Positions 17,327-26,458 are shown, counted from the stretch's first letter. The stretch is 64,000 nucleotides of DNA from an uncultured Opitutaceae bacterium (GCA_937958045.1 CALFXL010000044.1:1-64000), one strand, 5' to 3'. Notes: generated by a model from the sequence alone, not told the origin. A program made the numbers and translations.

Positions 17327-18094
17327 TTACTTTCCTTGCGTGCCCCAGCGGCGGTGCAAGAAGCGCTCCCACGGCGAGAACATCACTTTGTCCGCGAGCA
17401 GGCCGATCATCACGATGATGAGCATCACGCCGGTCACCTGCTCCATCGCATGGAGTTCGCGACCGTAGTGCAGCAAATGGCCGAGGCCGAAACCAGTGAG
17501 GATCGTGACGTAGATTTCCGCCGCCATCAGCGAGCGCCAGGCGAAGGCCCATCCTTGTTTCATGCCGCTGACGACGAACGGCAGTGAAGCCGGCAGCATC
17601 ACATGTATCCAAGTATGGATACCGCGCGAACCCATCGTGCGAGCGGCGCGCGCGTAGATCGGCGGGATCGTGCGTACGCCGGTTTCAGTCGCGATCACAA
17701 CCGACCAGAGCGTGCCCATCACAACCACGAAGAACATGGCCGATTCCGTCTGCCCGAACCACAGCAGCGCGAGCGGCACCCAGCACACACTCGGCAGTGT
17801 TTGCAGCCCCAGCGCGAGCATGCCGATAGTGTCTTTGCAGACTTGGAAACGTGCGGTGATGAGTCCGATCGGCAGACCGAGCGCGATGCCGAAGAGATAA
17901 CCCAGCATGAGTCGCTTGAGCGTGACGACGGATGCTTCGAACAACGAGCCGTCGGCCACGGCTGCGATCAGGTACTCGCCCACCATGCTTGGCGAAGGCA
18001 GCACGATCGGCGACCAGACGCGGGCACGCACGAGCATTTCCCAGGTGACGATGAGCACGGCAAAAAACGCCGTGGCGTAGATAAAGCGTTTCAT
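17327..18094 (-). CDS. ABC transporter permease, SsuC/TauC family
   Basis: 255-residue inner-membrane permease with about six helices. The cytoplasmic coupling loop (EAA region) is ARAARTMGSRGIHTWIHVMLPASLPFVVSGMKQGWAFAWRSLMAAE. WFGQTESAMFFVVVMGTLWSVV and the end WERFLHRRWG are typical of the nitrate/sulfonate/taurine import family. Its ATG overlaps the stop of the ATPase gene (ATGA), so the two are translationally coupled. Last gene of a four-gene operon with the Rrf2 regulator. Sulfonate or taurine is suggested; nitrate or pyrimidine precursors use the same family. Confidence 0.9.
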   Translation of the reverse strand: MKRFIYATAFFAVLIVTWEMLVRARVWSPIVLPSPSMVGEYLIAAVADGSLFEASVVTLKRLMLGYLFGIALGLPIGLITARFQVCKDTIGMLALGLQTLPSVCWVPLALLWFGQTESAMFFVVVMGTLWSVVIATETGVRTIPPIYARAARTMGSRGIHTWIHVMLPASLPFVVSGMKQGWAFAWRSLMAAEIYVTILTGFGLGHLLHYGRELHAMEQVTGVMLIIVMIGLLADKVMFSPWERFLHRRWGTQGK

Positions 18095-18903
18095 TCGGCC
18101 ACCTCGTCTTCGCGTGTGTTGAGCAGGTTTTTCAGCGCTTTCGTGATGTGCGCGGAATGCTGCGCGAGATCGACGCTGTTGATGTCGCGCGGGCGCGGCA
18201 GATCGATTTTGAAATCTTCACGAATGCGGCCCGGATGCGGTGAAAACAGGACGACGCGATCACCAAGGCAGACGGCTTCGCGGACATTGTGCGTGACGAA
18301 AACGATGGTCTTTTTGCGTTCCTGCCAGATGCGCTGGATGTCGCCGTAGAGTTGTTCGCGCGTGAGCGCGTCGAGCGCGGCAAACGGTTCATCCATGAGC
18401 AGCACGCGCGGATTCGGGGCGAGTGCGCGGGCGAGCGCGACGCGTTGTTTCATGCCGCCGGAAAGTTCGTGAATATTGGAGCGCTGGAACTTTTCGAGAC
18501 CCACCAGCTTCAAATAAAAACGTGCGACATCGATGCGCTCGGAGCGCGTAAGGCCGGGCTTTAGTTTGAGCCCGAAAAGCACGTTGCTGAGCACGTCGAG
18601 CCACGGGAAAAGCGCGTGCTCTTGAAACATCACCATGCGTTCGCGGCCGGGACCGGTAACCGGAGTGCCGTCGCAAAGCACGGAGCCCTCGTCGGCGGTA
18701 TCGAGTCCGGCGATGATGTTGAGCAAGGTGCTCTTGCCGCAGCCGCTGGGCCCGACGAGGCAGATGAATTCGCCTTCGGCGATGTCGAGCGACACGCGAT
18801 CAAGCGCCTGCACGACGCCGCTCTTGCTGCGAAAGCGTTTGGAGACTTCGCCCACCGAGAGTTTCGAGGGCGCTACGTTTACCAATTCCGTTTGTACGGT
18901 CAC
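18091..18903 (-). CDS. ABC transporter ATPase, SsuB/TauB family
   Basis: 270 residues. Walker A GPSGCGKST, Q loop MFQEHALFPWL, signature LSGGMKQRVALARAL, Walker B VLLMDEPFAALD, switch His in VFVTHNVREA. The start is taken as the GTG at 18903, because it overlaps the TGA of the substrate-binding protein (GTGA) and because the longer frame upstream is Arg-rich and lies inside that gene. Downstream it overlaps the permease start by four bases. This chain of 4-bp overlaps shows a tightly coupled import operon. Confidence 0.9.
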   Translation of the reverse strand: MTVQTELVNVAPSKLSVGEVSKRFRSKSGVVQALDRVSLDIAEGEFICLVGPSGCGKSTLLNIIAGLDTADEGSVLCDGTPVTGPGRERMVMFQEHALFPWLDVLSNVLFGLKLKPGLTRSERIDVARFYLKLVGLEKFQRSNIHELSGGMKQRVALARALAPNPRVLLMDEPFAALDALTREQLYGDIQRIWQERKKTIVFVTHNVREAVCLGDRVVLFSPHPGRIREDFKIDLPRPRDINSVDLAQHSAHITKALKNLLNTREDEVAE

Positions 18904-19904
18904 TGGGGGAGATCGATGAGGGGTGAGAGATCGATATGGCCGCGAATGAAGCCGAGCCCGCGAGCATCGGCGACGAGGCCTTCGATGGAGGTTAGGGTTA
19001 TGTCGTTGGAAAATTGAAGGCGGCGCCACGCGTCGCGCACGAGTTGCAGCGGCATTTCGCGTTTCATCGTGGCGGTGAGTCCGCGCTGCACGAGAGCCTG
19101 CGCTTCTTCCGGATGCGCCGCAACCCAGTCGGTCAACTCATGATGCGCGCGTACGAAACGCGCGACCAGTTCGCGGCGCTCGTTGAGCGTTTTTTCGCTG
19201 GCGACGAGCACGGTGGTGACGACCTCGTTTTGCTCGAAAAACACCTGGCCGCCCGCTTCGGTTTCAATGCGTGAAACCCACGGCTCGACCGTCCACACCG
19301 CATCGATCTCGCCCTGCTTGAACAACGCGAGTTGATCAGGGTTCGCGGTCGGCAGCACAAACACATCGCCGCCGAGTTGGGTCATGCGGAAACCGTGTTT
19401 TTTCAGCCACGCGCGTGCGGCGACATCCTGCGTGTTACCGAGCTGAGGCGTGGCGAGTTTTTTGCCGCGAAAATCTTCCGGCTTCGAAATACCGGAACCC
19501 GGTCGCACCAGCAGCGCCGCCCCACCCTTGGCCGAGCCTGAGACGATGCGGATGTCGCGACCACGCGCGCGGATGAACGCGTTGAGCGCGGGATTGGGGC
19601 CGACGTACGTGAGGTCCACCGAATCGGTGAAAATCGCCTCCATCGCGCTCGGTCCGGCGTTGTAGACAAACCACTGGATCTCGACGTCGGGGCCGAGACG
19701 CTCCTCAAACCAGCCGCGCCCTTCTTCGGTCAAAGCCCGCGCGATCACGCCTTGGGCGTGGGTGATGTTGGGAAAGTAGCCGACGCGCAGAACGGTTTTT
19801 CCCGATGTGCTCGCGTTGTTTTCGGATTTTGCGCGGCACCCCGCGGCGAGTGCGAGCCCCGCGGCGATCAAGCATGCTGCGAAAAACCGAAACAACTTCA
19901 TCAA
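18900..19904 (-). CDS. ABC transporter substrate-binding lipoprotein, SsuA/TauA-like
   Basis: 334 residues. Lipoprotein signal with lipobox AAGC (about residue 23), then a periplasmic-binding fold of the NMT1/SsuA type: VLRVGYFPNITHAQGV, DLTYVGPNPALNAFIRARG, IVSGSAKGGAALLVRPGSGI, FRGKKLATPQLGNTQDVAARAWL and IDAVWTVEPW. The family delivers aliphatic sulfonates, taurine or nitrate to its permease. The starts at 19904 and 19901 are both Met; the stop of the Rrf2 gene overlaps here. The link with an Rrf2 regulator argues for sulfur, but this is inference. Confidence 0.9.
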   Translation of the reverse strand: MMKLFRFFAACLIAAGLALAAGCRAKSENNASTSGKTVLRVGYFPNITHAQGVIARALTEEGRGWFEERLGPDVEIQWFVYNAGPSAMEAIFTDSVDLTYVGPNPALNAFIRARGRDIRIVSGSAKGGAALLVRPGSGISKPEDFRGKKLATPQLGNTQDVAARAWLKKHGFRMTQLGGDVFVLPTANPDQLALFKQGEIDAVWTVEPWVSRIETEAGGQVFFEQNEVVTTVLVASEKTLNERRELVARFVRAHHELTDWVAAHPEEAQALVQRGLTATMKREMPLQLVRDAWRRLQFSNDITLTSIEGLVADARGLGFIRGHIDLSPLIDLPQ

Positions 19905-20491
19905 ATGCCTTCCCGATAAAGAAAGTCGTCGAGCCCAGTCTCGAACGGCGTGGTGAGTGGCGAGGGTTTTTTGCCGGAGTTGCGACCTTTACCGCGCGTC
20001 GTGCGGCCTTCGCTCACACGCGGATTGGCGACAAAGGGCAGATTCACATTATCGCGACGCATCTTGCGGAGCGTCACCTCGACGATATCGGCGATCGAAT
20101 AACGATCCAAGATGTTCGCGATGGCGTTGCGGACATCGAGCATGAGCATGCGCAGGCCGCAGTGAAGTTCGTCGGGACACGAACAGCGCTCATACGCCGT
20201 CTGGCTCACGCAACCGATGGGCGCGAGCGGACCTTCGAGATAACGTACGATCTGCCCCGCGACGATGTCCTTGGCCGGCCGGGCGAGTTTGTAGCCACCG
20301 TATTTTCCACGGACGCTCGCGAGAAACCCACCCTGACGTAGATCCAACAGGATCTGCTCGAGAAATTTGGTGGGGATTTTTCCGTTCTCCGCCAGCTCCG
20401 CCAGCGGAACCAATTCACGGCCAAGCTCATGCGCAAGACCGATATCGATCAGCGCACGAAAGCCATATTCGCCGCGTTTAGAAAGTTTCAT
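19901..20491 (-). CDS. Rrf2-family regulator with Cys-rich loop
   Basis: 196 residues from ATG 20491. N-terminal winged helix (MKLSKRGEYGFRALIDIGLA, IPTKFLEQILLDLRQGGFLASVRGKYGGYKLAR) is the family hallmark. Cysteines 94, 103, 105 and 111 lie in GCVSQTAYERCSCPDELHC; in IscR or NsrR three such cysteines hold an Fe-S cluster, whereas the sulfur regulator CymR lacks them. A basic tail of about 40 residues (NPRVSEGRTTRGKGRNSGKK) extends beyond the usual 150-160 residues. As the first gene of the importer operon it probably controls its own operon in response to sulfur or Fe-S status. Confidence 0.88.
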   Translation of the reverse strand: MKLSKRGEYGFRALIDIGLAHELGRELVPLAELAENGKIPTKFLEQILLDLRQGGFLASVRGKYGGYKLARPAKDIVAGQIVRYLEGPLAPIGCVSQTAYERCSCPDELHCGLRMLMLDVRNAIANILDRYSIADIVEVTLRKMRRDNVNLPFVANPRVSEGRTTRGKGRNSGKKPSPLTTPFETGLDDFLYREGI

Positions 20492-20504
20492 GAAATGCCT
20501 AGTT

Positions 20505-20538
20505 GGAGATGGGGAATTAAAATCAGTCCCCGATCTCC
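20505..20538 (-). promoter_or_regulatory. Inverted repeat in the leader of the Rrf2 operon
   Basis: GGAGATGGGG (20505-20514) and CCCCGATCTCC (20528-20538) form an inverted repeat of ten base pairs with one bulged base, separated by 13 AT-rich bases, ending 14 bp upstream of the Rrf2 start codon at 20491. It is placed where an autoregulatory operator or a leader hairpin would be. No U run follows, so it is not an intrinsic terminator. Confidence 0.5.
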
Positions 20539-20631
20539 ATTCGCGCAAGCCCTTTGTCGCCAAAATTGCTGTGCGGGTTTTTCGCGCGATTTAACGCGGC
20601 GACGAGTGCGTGCGGTCGCAAAAAAATTCGC

Positions 20632-21999
20632 TTAAAATTCGGTGACGGGTTCACCGCCTTCGCGCCACACGGCCATATTCAGCACGAGGTAATTCCAGTT
20701 CTGGAATCCTCGGTTGAGCACGGGCTCGCCGCTGTCGGGAAGGTAATACTCGTGCAGCGCGCCGAAGCGGGCGAAGTCGCGCGCGAAAAGGCGGATGGTT
20801 TTATCCGCAAGATCACGCGCGTCGTCCTCGTAACCGTATTTCACCAGTCCGCGGAAAACGAGATAGTTGGACACGCCCCAGATCGGACCAGACCAGAGCG
20901 ATGGATTTCCGGAACCGCGGACGTTGTACATTTTTTCGAGCTTCGAAAGCGTGCGGACGCCGTACGAGGCGTTGAAAGTGCGCGTGTCGCGATAACGCTC
21001 GACCATGCGTTTCGCCTGTTCAGGCGTGGCGATCTCGGCCCACATCGGCAGAAAGCCCGACCACACATCGATGCGCTGGATGAGGCAGTCGTAGTCGCGT
21101 GGATAACCCGCGTGCAGGCGGATCGACGGATCGGCGGCGAAGGGTTTTCCTTCGTACGGCAGCAGGTTCAGATCGACGCTATAAAAGAAACCGTCGCGCT
21201 CGTCCCAGCAGTGTTTCTGCACCGCGGCTTTGAGTTCGTCGGCGTCGCGTTGATACAGCACGGCGATCTCCGACTGGCCGAGGCGTTCGGCCAGATACAC
21301 GAGCGCGAGCAGTTCGCGATACATGAGGCAGTTTAGATAAATGGAGCCGGAGCTCTTCTTCGGCCGCATGTAGGTGGACGGATCGTTGTCCACGCCGATC
21401 GCCATGTCGTCGTTCCAATAATATAAACCCGTCGCGGCGTGACGCTGATGGTTTTTATAACGATTCACGAACGCCTGCAGGTGAAAGAAACCGTCGCGCA
21501 ACCACTCTGCGTCGCCGGCGTTGATCTTGGTCAGAAACGCAGCGTGCTGCGCGAGGCAGGGTTTGTGCATGTTGGTTTCGTACACATCGGTCTGGCGCAT
21601 GAGTTCTTCGCGCGATCCCGTCTCGCGTTTGATGATGATCGGAATCCAGCCGTCGAACGAACCATAGTTGAGATAGTTCAACACGCAGCCCTGCTCGTAG
21701 CGCAGCGCTTTCGTTTTTTCTTCGGGTGTGGCTTTCTCATTCAAGATTTGACGCAGCGCGACATTGCTCAGCCATGAATCCCAATCCCACAAAATGTCCG
21801 GATACTGCGCGCTGCCGGGCGTGATGAACGGGTACTTAAACGCACCGCCTTCTTCGCGGAACATGCCGGTATAGTCGTTGTGCAGATGTTTTCGGATGAG
21901 CGCGATCGAGTCCTTGAGCGAGGACGGCGCCTCGGCGGCGGCGAGCGGAGCGCCCGCAATCAATAGAGCGAGACCGAGAGAGGTGAAGCGCGAAAGCAT
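20632..21999 (-). CDS. Exported GH63/GH37-like glycoside hydrolase
   Basis: 455 residues from ATG 21999, chosen because it opens a signal peptide (MLSRFTSLGLALLIAGAPLAAAE). The rest is an all-helical (alpha/alpha)6-barrel with family stretches YPDILWDWDSWLSNVALRQ, YGSFDGWIPI, GSGNPSLWSGPIWGVSNYLVFRGL and LHEYYLPDSGEPVLNRGFQNWNYL, as in mannosyl-oligosaccharide glucosidases and trehalases. An acid/base pair is expected in DWD and in the late Glu of LHEYY. Substrate unknown; an alpha-linked oligosaccharide is likely. Divergent from the GH3 gene with 131 bp between, suggesting joint regulation. Confidence 0.8.
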   Translation of the reverse strand: MLSRFTSLGLALLIAGAPLAAAEAPSSLKDSIALIRKHLHNDYTGMFREEGGAFKYPFITPGSAQYPDILWDWDSWLSNVALRQILNEKATPEEKTKALRYEQGCVLNYLNYGSFDGWIPIIIKRETGSREELMRQTDVYETNMHKPCLAQHAAFLTKINAGDAEWLRDGFFHLQAFVNRYKNHQRHAATGLYYWNDDMAIGVDNDPSTYMRPKKSSGSIYLNCLMYRELLALVYLAERLGQSEIAVLYQRDADELKAAVQKHCWDERDGFFYSVDLNLLPYEGKPFAADPSIRLHAGYPRDYDCLIQRIDVWSGFLPMWAEIATPEQAKRMVERYRDTRTFNASYGVRTLSKLEKMYNVRGSGNPSLWSGPIWGVSNYLVFRGLVKYGYEDDARDLADKTIRLFARDFARFGALHEYYLPDSGEPVLNRGFQNWNYLVLNMAVWREGGEPVTEF

Positions 22000-22130
22000 G
22001 AGCCCGATGCAAACGCTCCGCGCGCGAACGCCAAGAGTTTTGCGGTGCACGAGCTTACCGCACCGTCCGATAACGCGTGTTGAAGAAGCGACTTGAGCGC
22101 GACGCGCAGAGCGCTCGACATTGTCCGGCG

Positions 22131-24497
22131 ATGATCGCCCTGCCCTTGCCCCATCGTTCGGTCTTCGTCGCTTTCATGTGCGCGTTTCTCGCGCCCTCAC
22201 TTTTCGGAAAGGACTCCGTTCCTGTTTATCAGGACCCGAAGGCGCCGATAGAAGCGCGCGTCGACGATCTCGTCGCCCGCATGAATGCGCAGGAGAAAAT
22301 CGCGCAGATCACCGCGCATTGGATTCCCACGCCAAAAAAAGGCCAGACCGTCGACGAGGCGCTGACGACCGAGTTTCTCGAAAAACATTTCGCCCACGGC
22401 ATCGGCTCCATCGGGCCGTGTCATCTCGGCATCGACGACGAGATTTTTGCGCGCAATCGCGTGAAGGTATTTCTCAAAACGAAAACGCGTCTCGGCATTC
22501 CGGCGTTTTTTCACGACGAGCTTTGCCACGGCTTGATGAAACCCGAGGCCACGAGTTTCCCCGCGCCCATCGGCCTCGCTTGCACGTGGAACGAAGACCT
22601 CATCGAAAAACTCTACGCTCTCGCCGCGCGTGAAGCCCGCGCTCGCGGCACACATCACGCGCTTACGCCGGTCGTCGATGTCACGCTTGATCCGCGCTGG
22701 GGCCGCACCGAAGAAACGCTCGGCGAAGATCCTTATCTCAATGGCCGTCTCGGCACCGCGATCATCCGCGGTTTGCAAGGAGGCTCCACCGGCGAGATCG
22801 GACCTCAAAGCGTGATGGCGACGCTAAAACATCTCGCCGGCCACGGCGCATCTGAAGGCGGACTCAATCGCAGTCCTGCACACATCGGCCCGATCGAATT
22901 GCGCGAAACACACCTCGTGCCGTTCGCGACGATCATCCGCAACGCCAGACCCGCTGCGGTGATGCCTGCGTACAGCGAAGTGGACGGCATTCCTCCGCAC
23001 GCCGATCGCGCGCTGCTGCAAGATCTCGTGCGCGGCGAATACGGTTTCAATGGGCTTTTTGTCTCCGATTACGACGCCGTCGGACATCTTTTTAAAGATC
23101 ATCGCGTCGTCGCCACCGCCGCCGAAGCTGCGCGCCTCGCGCTCGAATCCGGCGTGCAGCTCGAGCTGCCGGTTCCCGAAACTTTTTCCCAACTCATCCC
23201 GCTGCTCGGCACCGATCCCGCGCTCGAAAAACTCGTCGATGACGCCGTGCGCGCGGTGCTGCGTTGGAAATTTCAACTCGGTCTTTTCGAGGAAAAACCG
23301 CTCGATGCCGCACACGCTCACGCACTCGCCCGCGCGGAAGAGTCGCGCCAACTCGCGCTTCAAGCCGCACGTGAAAGTATCGTGCTTCTGAAAAACGAAG
23401 GTGGTCTTCTCCCGCTGACTGTCGGCGCACACAAACGCATCGCCGTCATCGGCCCCAATGCCGACATCGCGCGCCTAGGTGGTTACAGCGGTGGGCCGCT
23501 GCAATCGGTTTCACTGCTCGAAGGTCTGCGCGCCCGTGTCGGCGATCAGGCGGAGATTCTTCACGCCGAAGGTTGCAAGATCGCCAGCAAGGACGCGCGC
23601 GACGCGTACACCAATTGGAAAGAAGTTATCGATGTCACGCCCGCCGATCCTGGCGAAGATAAGCGCCTGATCGCCGAAGCTGTCGTCGTCGCGGAGAAAG
23701 CCGATCTCGTGATCCTCGCGCTCGGTGAAAACGAAGTCATCAGCCGCGAATCCTGGGGAAAACGAAAACTCGGCGATCTCGCTTCGCTCGATCTCGTCGG
23801 CGCGCAAAACGAACTCGCGCGTCGCGTGCTCGCCACCGGCAAACCGGTCATTCTCTACCTCGCCAACGGACGCCCGCTTTCGCTCGGCGAACTCGGCGAC
23901 AATATTCCCGTGATCATCGAAGGCTGGTACGCCGGACAAGAAACAGGCCGCGCGGCCGCCGAGATCCTTTTCGGCGATGTGAATCCCTCCGGGAAGCTCA
24001 CGATCTCGTTTCCGCGCAGCGTGGGGCACATTCCCGCGCAGTATCGTCGCAAACCCTACTCCGCTCCGTACACGTATATGTTCAGTAATCACGAAGCGCA
24101 GTATCCCTTCGGCTTCGGTCTTTCCTATACGACTTTCGCCTACTCGAACCTTCGCGTTGAGAAAGACACGATCACTGCGGCGGAAAACGTGCGCGTAAGC
24201 GTCGATCTGAAGAACACCGGCGCACGCGACGGCGTGGAAATCGCGCAGCTCTATCTGCGCGACGAAGTCAGCTCCGTGACGCGTCCCGTGAAGGAATTGC
24301 GCGGCTTCCAACGCGTCGCGCTAAAAGCCGGCGAATCCAAAACCATCATCTTTGAACTCACGCCCGACGCGCTCGCCTTCTACAATCGCGACCTGAAACG
24401 CGTGATCGAGCCCGGGGCTTTCACCGTGATGGTTGGCGGTTCGTCGGTGCAAACGCAGAGCGCGCGGTTCGAAGTTGTGGCTGCGACAGCCAAATGA
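22131..24497 (+). CDS. Exported GH3 beta-glycosidase (beta-glucosidase/xylosidase)
   Basis: 788 residues from ATG 22131, followed by a signal peptide (LPHRSVFVAFMCAFLAPSLFG). Three domains: TIM barrel with KHLAGHGASEGGLNRSPAHIGPIELRE and the nucleophile Asp313 in GLFVSDYDAVGHL; alpha/beta sandwich beginning near ESIVLLKNEGGLLPL and containing IAVIGPNADIARLGGYSG; and a C-terminal fibronectin-III-like domain (VSVDLKNTGARDGVEIAQLYLRD). It removes terminal beta-linked glucose or xylose in the periplasm. The KHL-AGHG and PIELRE region resembles beta-xylosidases, but substrate choice is inference. Confidence 0.92.
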   Translation: MIALPLPHRSVFVAFMCAFLAPSLFGKDSVPVYQDPKAPIEARVDDLVARMNAQEKIAQITAHWIPTPKKGQTVDEALTTEFLEKHFAHGIGSIGPCHLGIDDEIFARNRVKVFLKTKTRLGIPAFFHDELCHGLMKPEATSFPAPIGLACTWNEDLIEKLYALAAREARARGTHHALTPVVDVTLDPRWGRTEETLGEDPYLNGRLGTAIIRGLQGGSTGEIGPQSVMATLKHLAGHGASEGGLNRSPAHIGPIELRETHLVPFATIIRNARPAAVMPAYSEVDGIPPHADRALLQDLVRGEYGFNGLFVSDYDAVGHLFKDHRVVATAAEAARLALESGVQLELPVPETFSQLIPLLGTDPALEKLVDDAVRAVLRWKFQLGLFEEKPLDAAHAHALARAEESRQLALQAARESIVLLKNEGGLLPLTVGAHKRIAVIGPNADIARLGGYSGGPLQSVSLLEGLRARVGDQAEILHAEGCKIASKDARDAYTNWKEVIDVTPADPGEDKRLIAEAVVVAEKADLVILALGENEVISRESWGKRKLGDLASLDLVGAQNELARRVLATGKPVILYLANGRPLSLGELGDNIPVIIEGWYAGQETGRAAAEILFGDVNPSGKLTISFPRSVGHIPAQYRRKPYSAPYTYMFSNHEAQYPFGFGLSYTTFAYSNLRVEKDTITAAENVRVSVDLKNTGARDGVEIAQLYLRDEVSSVTRPVKELRGFQRVALKAGESKTIIFELTPDALAFYNRDLKRVIEPGAFTVMVGGSSVQTQSARFEVVAATAK

Positions 24498-24511
24498 GCT
24501 GCCGTGCTGCG

Positions 24512-24901
24512 TTATGGCTTCAGCGCGTCGGTGCCGCCGGGGATGATGGGCAGGCGCGCTTTTTTCCATTCGCGGAAACCGCCGGCGAGCGAGCGCACGT
24601 TGGTGTAGCCCATCTTTTGGAGATTATCCGCGGCGAGCGCGGAGCGATTGCCGCCGGCGCAATAGAGCACAATTGGCGTATCCAAATCAGGAATACGTTC
24701 TTCGATTTCGCCTTCCAAAATGCCACGGCTGAGATGCACGGCACCGGAGGCGTAACCGGCGCGCCATTCGTCCGTTTCGCGAATGTCGATCAGCACGGTG
24801 CCCGCGGGCAGCGGGTTGCGCTCGATCTCTTGCACGGTGACTTCGCGGATGCGCGTTTTGGCATCCGCGACCAAGGATTGATATCGGGAAAATTCACTCA
24901 T
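24512..24901 (-). CDS. Single-domain rhodanese
   Basis: 129 residues, one rhodanese domain. VLIDIRETDEWRAGYASGAVHLSRG is the CH2A-type entry, active-site Cys81 sits in VLYCAGGNRSALAADNL, and GGFREWKKARLP closes the domain. A persulfide forms on this Cys and is passed to an acceptor. The gene overlaps the end of the FAD oxidoreductase gene by 8 bp and is therefore coupled to it, which suggests that the two act on the same sulfur compound. Cytoplasmic, no signal peptide. Confidence 0.92.
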   Translation of the reverse strand: MSEFSRYQSLVADAKTRIREVTVQEIERNPLPAGTVLIDIRETDEWRAGYASGAVHLSRGILEGEIEERIPDLDTPIVLYCAGGNRSALAADNLQKMGYTNVRSLAGGFREWKKARLPIIPGGTDALKP

Positions 24902-26306
24902 GGAGAGACAGTAAAATGAGCTTCTCCGCGAGCGCGCGCGCCTGCGTGCGAATTTCCGGCACGGCGGTGCATTCCCACAAAACGCCTTTCAACGGCGCCC
25001 CGATGGTAAACAACCAGCCGACCGGGCCATTGCGGTAGCGCAGTACGGAGCCGTCCGCATGCCCGTGCAATCCGAGTGCGAGCGGATCGTGGTCGATCAG
25101 GCCGCGCGCGAGCAGATTGATGAACAGCGGGTGTTGGTACTTGGAATAATCCGAACGCGGTCCCGTGCAGTTGATGACCTTCGCGACGGTGAGACGTTCG
25201 ATGTCGTCTTTTCCGCGTATCCGAAATTCAACTACGGCGCCTTCCGGTGTCTCGGTGAGCGTTTGCAGACGCCCCGCGTAGAATTTCACCTGCCCGGATT
25301 CGCGCAACGCGTCGATTCGTGCGGCGATCTCGGGCGCGAGTCGGTGACGATGGATCTCCCAGTACGGCCGCAGATGGCGCATAAAACGCGCGCGTTCTTC
25401 CCATGACCAGCCCTGCCAGATAGCCTGCGAATGCGGACGGATGGCATCGAGAACAGCGCGCCAGTCGTGACCAGATTGCGCAGCGCGGCGCACTTCGCTG
25501 CGGATGCGATGAAGCGCGGCTGTGACCGTTTTCGGCAGTTCTTCGTCCGCGAGAAAATCGGGATAAGCCGGCTGCAGCCGATGCGCCTGTGGACGCAGAC
25601 CGCGGCGGGAAATCGCGTGGATGCGGCCGCGATGTCCCTGACGCTGCAGCTGGAGAATGATGTCGATCGAGGTGAGACCCGCGCCGACGATCAGCACTTC
25701 ATTGTCGGGCCGAATACGTTCGAGTGCGTCGGTCCGCCACGGGATGTGCACGTAGCGCGGACCATGATAAAATTTCAGCGAACGACGGATCGGATACTCG
25801 CCCGGCAGATTGCCGAGCGCGAGCACCACGGTGCGACCGTCGAGCGTGCGATCGTCGGCGAGACGCACACGGCCGCCCTGTGCGGTTTCCTCCAAGTCGA
25901 TCGCTTCGCCGGCGATGATATCGAGACGCACGAGCGCGGAAAATTCTTCGCGAGTCGCGCGGAGGGTTTGATAAACGTATTCGCCGTAAAGCTGACGCGG
26001 AAGGAAATCGCTGCCTTCCACCTTTTGAGGAAACCCAGTCCGCCCTGCCCGCTCGGCGACCCAGCGCACGAAATGTCCGGGATCGTCCGGGATCGCGCTC
26101 ATGCGCCCTGCGGGCACGTTGAGCAAATTATCCGGGCACTCCGTCGAGTAAGCCACGCCGCGACCGATGCCCGGCGTGCGTTCCACAAGCGCGATTCGCA
26201 AAGGCTCGCGGGCCGCGCGCAGCATGTTCAGCGCGACGAGCGCGCCGCTGACACCGCCGCCGATGATGATCGCGTGATAGAGGGAGGAATTCGCCTGTTC
26301 GGACAT
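24894..26306 (-). CDS. FAD/NAD(P)-binding oxidoreductase, function unknown
   Basis: 470 residues from ATG 26306. Rossmann motif IIGGGVSGALVALNML at the N-terminus binds FAD; GRGVAYSTECPDNLLNVPAGRMSAIPDDPGHFVRW is characteristic of the NAD_binding_9 group (YdhS/HipA-associated oxidoreductases); a second nucleotide site is EVLIVGAGLTSIDIILQLQRQGHRG, and VINCTGPRSDYSKYQHPL follows. Members of this group are poorly characterised flavoproteins. Coupled to a rhodanese and lying directly beside the sulfur island, it may take part in sulfur redox chemistry, which is inference. A 19-bp palindromic motif sits 61 bp upstream of its start. Confidence 0.82.
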   Translation of the reverse strand: MSEQANSSLYHAIIIGGGVSGALVALNMLRAAREPLRIALVERTPGIGRGVAYSTECPDNLLNVPAGRMSAIPDDPGHFVRWVAERAGRTGFPQKVEGSDFLPRQLYGEYVYQTLRATREEFSALVRLDIIAGEAIDLEETAQGGRVRLADDRTLDGRTVVLALGNLPGEYPIRRSLKFYHGPRYVHIPWRTDALERIRPDNEVLIVGAGLTSIDIILQLQRQGHRGRIHAISRRGLRPQAHRLQPAYPDFLADEELPKTVTAALHRIRSEVRRAAQSGHDWRAVLDAIRPHSQAIWQGWSWEERARFMRHLRPYWEIHRHRLAPEIAARIDALRESGQVKFYAGRLQTLTETPEGAVVEFRIRGKDDIERLTVAKVINCTGPRSDYSKYQHPLFINLLARGLIDHDPLALGLHGHADGSVLRYRNGPVGWLFTIGAPLKGVLWECTAVPEIRTQARALAEKLILLSLHE

Positions 26307-26366
26307 GGGATCTGGCAGATTTTTCGTGAATGAAAACTGTCGGGAACGCGTCGGGCGATCTTTGTT

Positions 26367-26385
26367 GCATCCAAATTTTGAATAC
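26367..26385. repeat. 19-bp AT-rich palindromic motif, copy upstream of the FAD oxidoreductase
   Basis: GCATCCAAATTTTGAATAC. Half-sites GCATCCAAA and (reversed) GTATTCAAA flank a central T. Related copies with the same length occur at 34115, 41092, 43209 and 44701 and inside genes at 1961, 7636 and 55070. Function unknown; it could be an operator. Confidence 0.5.
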
Positions 26386-26421
26386 AATGTCGCCCCGCGC
26401 AAAGAAAACCAACCGTCGTCT

Positions 26422-26458
26422 TTCGAAACAAAACGGGCGCCGTGATGTGCGGCGCCCG
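26422..26458 (-). terminator. Rho-independent terminator after cysK
   Basis: Perfect 9-bp stem CGGGCGCCG/CGGCGCCCG (26434-26442 and 26450-26458) with a 7-nt loop. Reading leftward on the minus strand it is followed by TTTTGTTT. It lies 27 bp beyond the cysK stop and closes the ten-gene sulfur operon. Confidence 0.88.
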
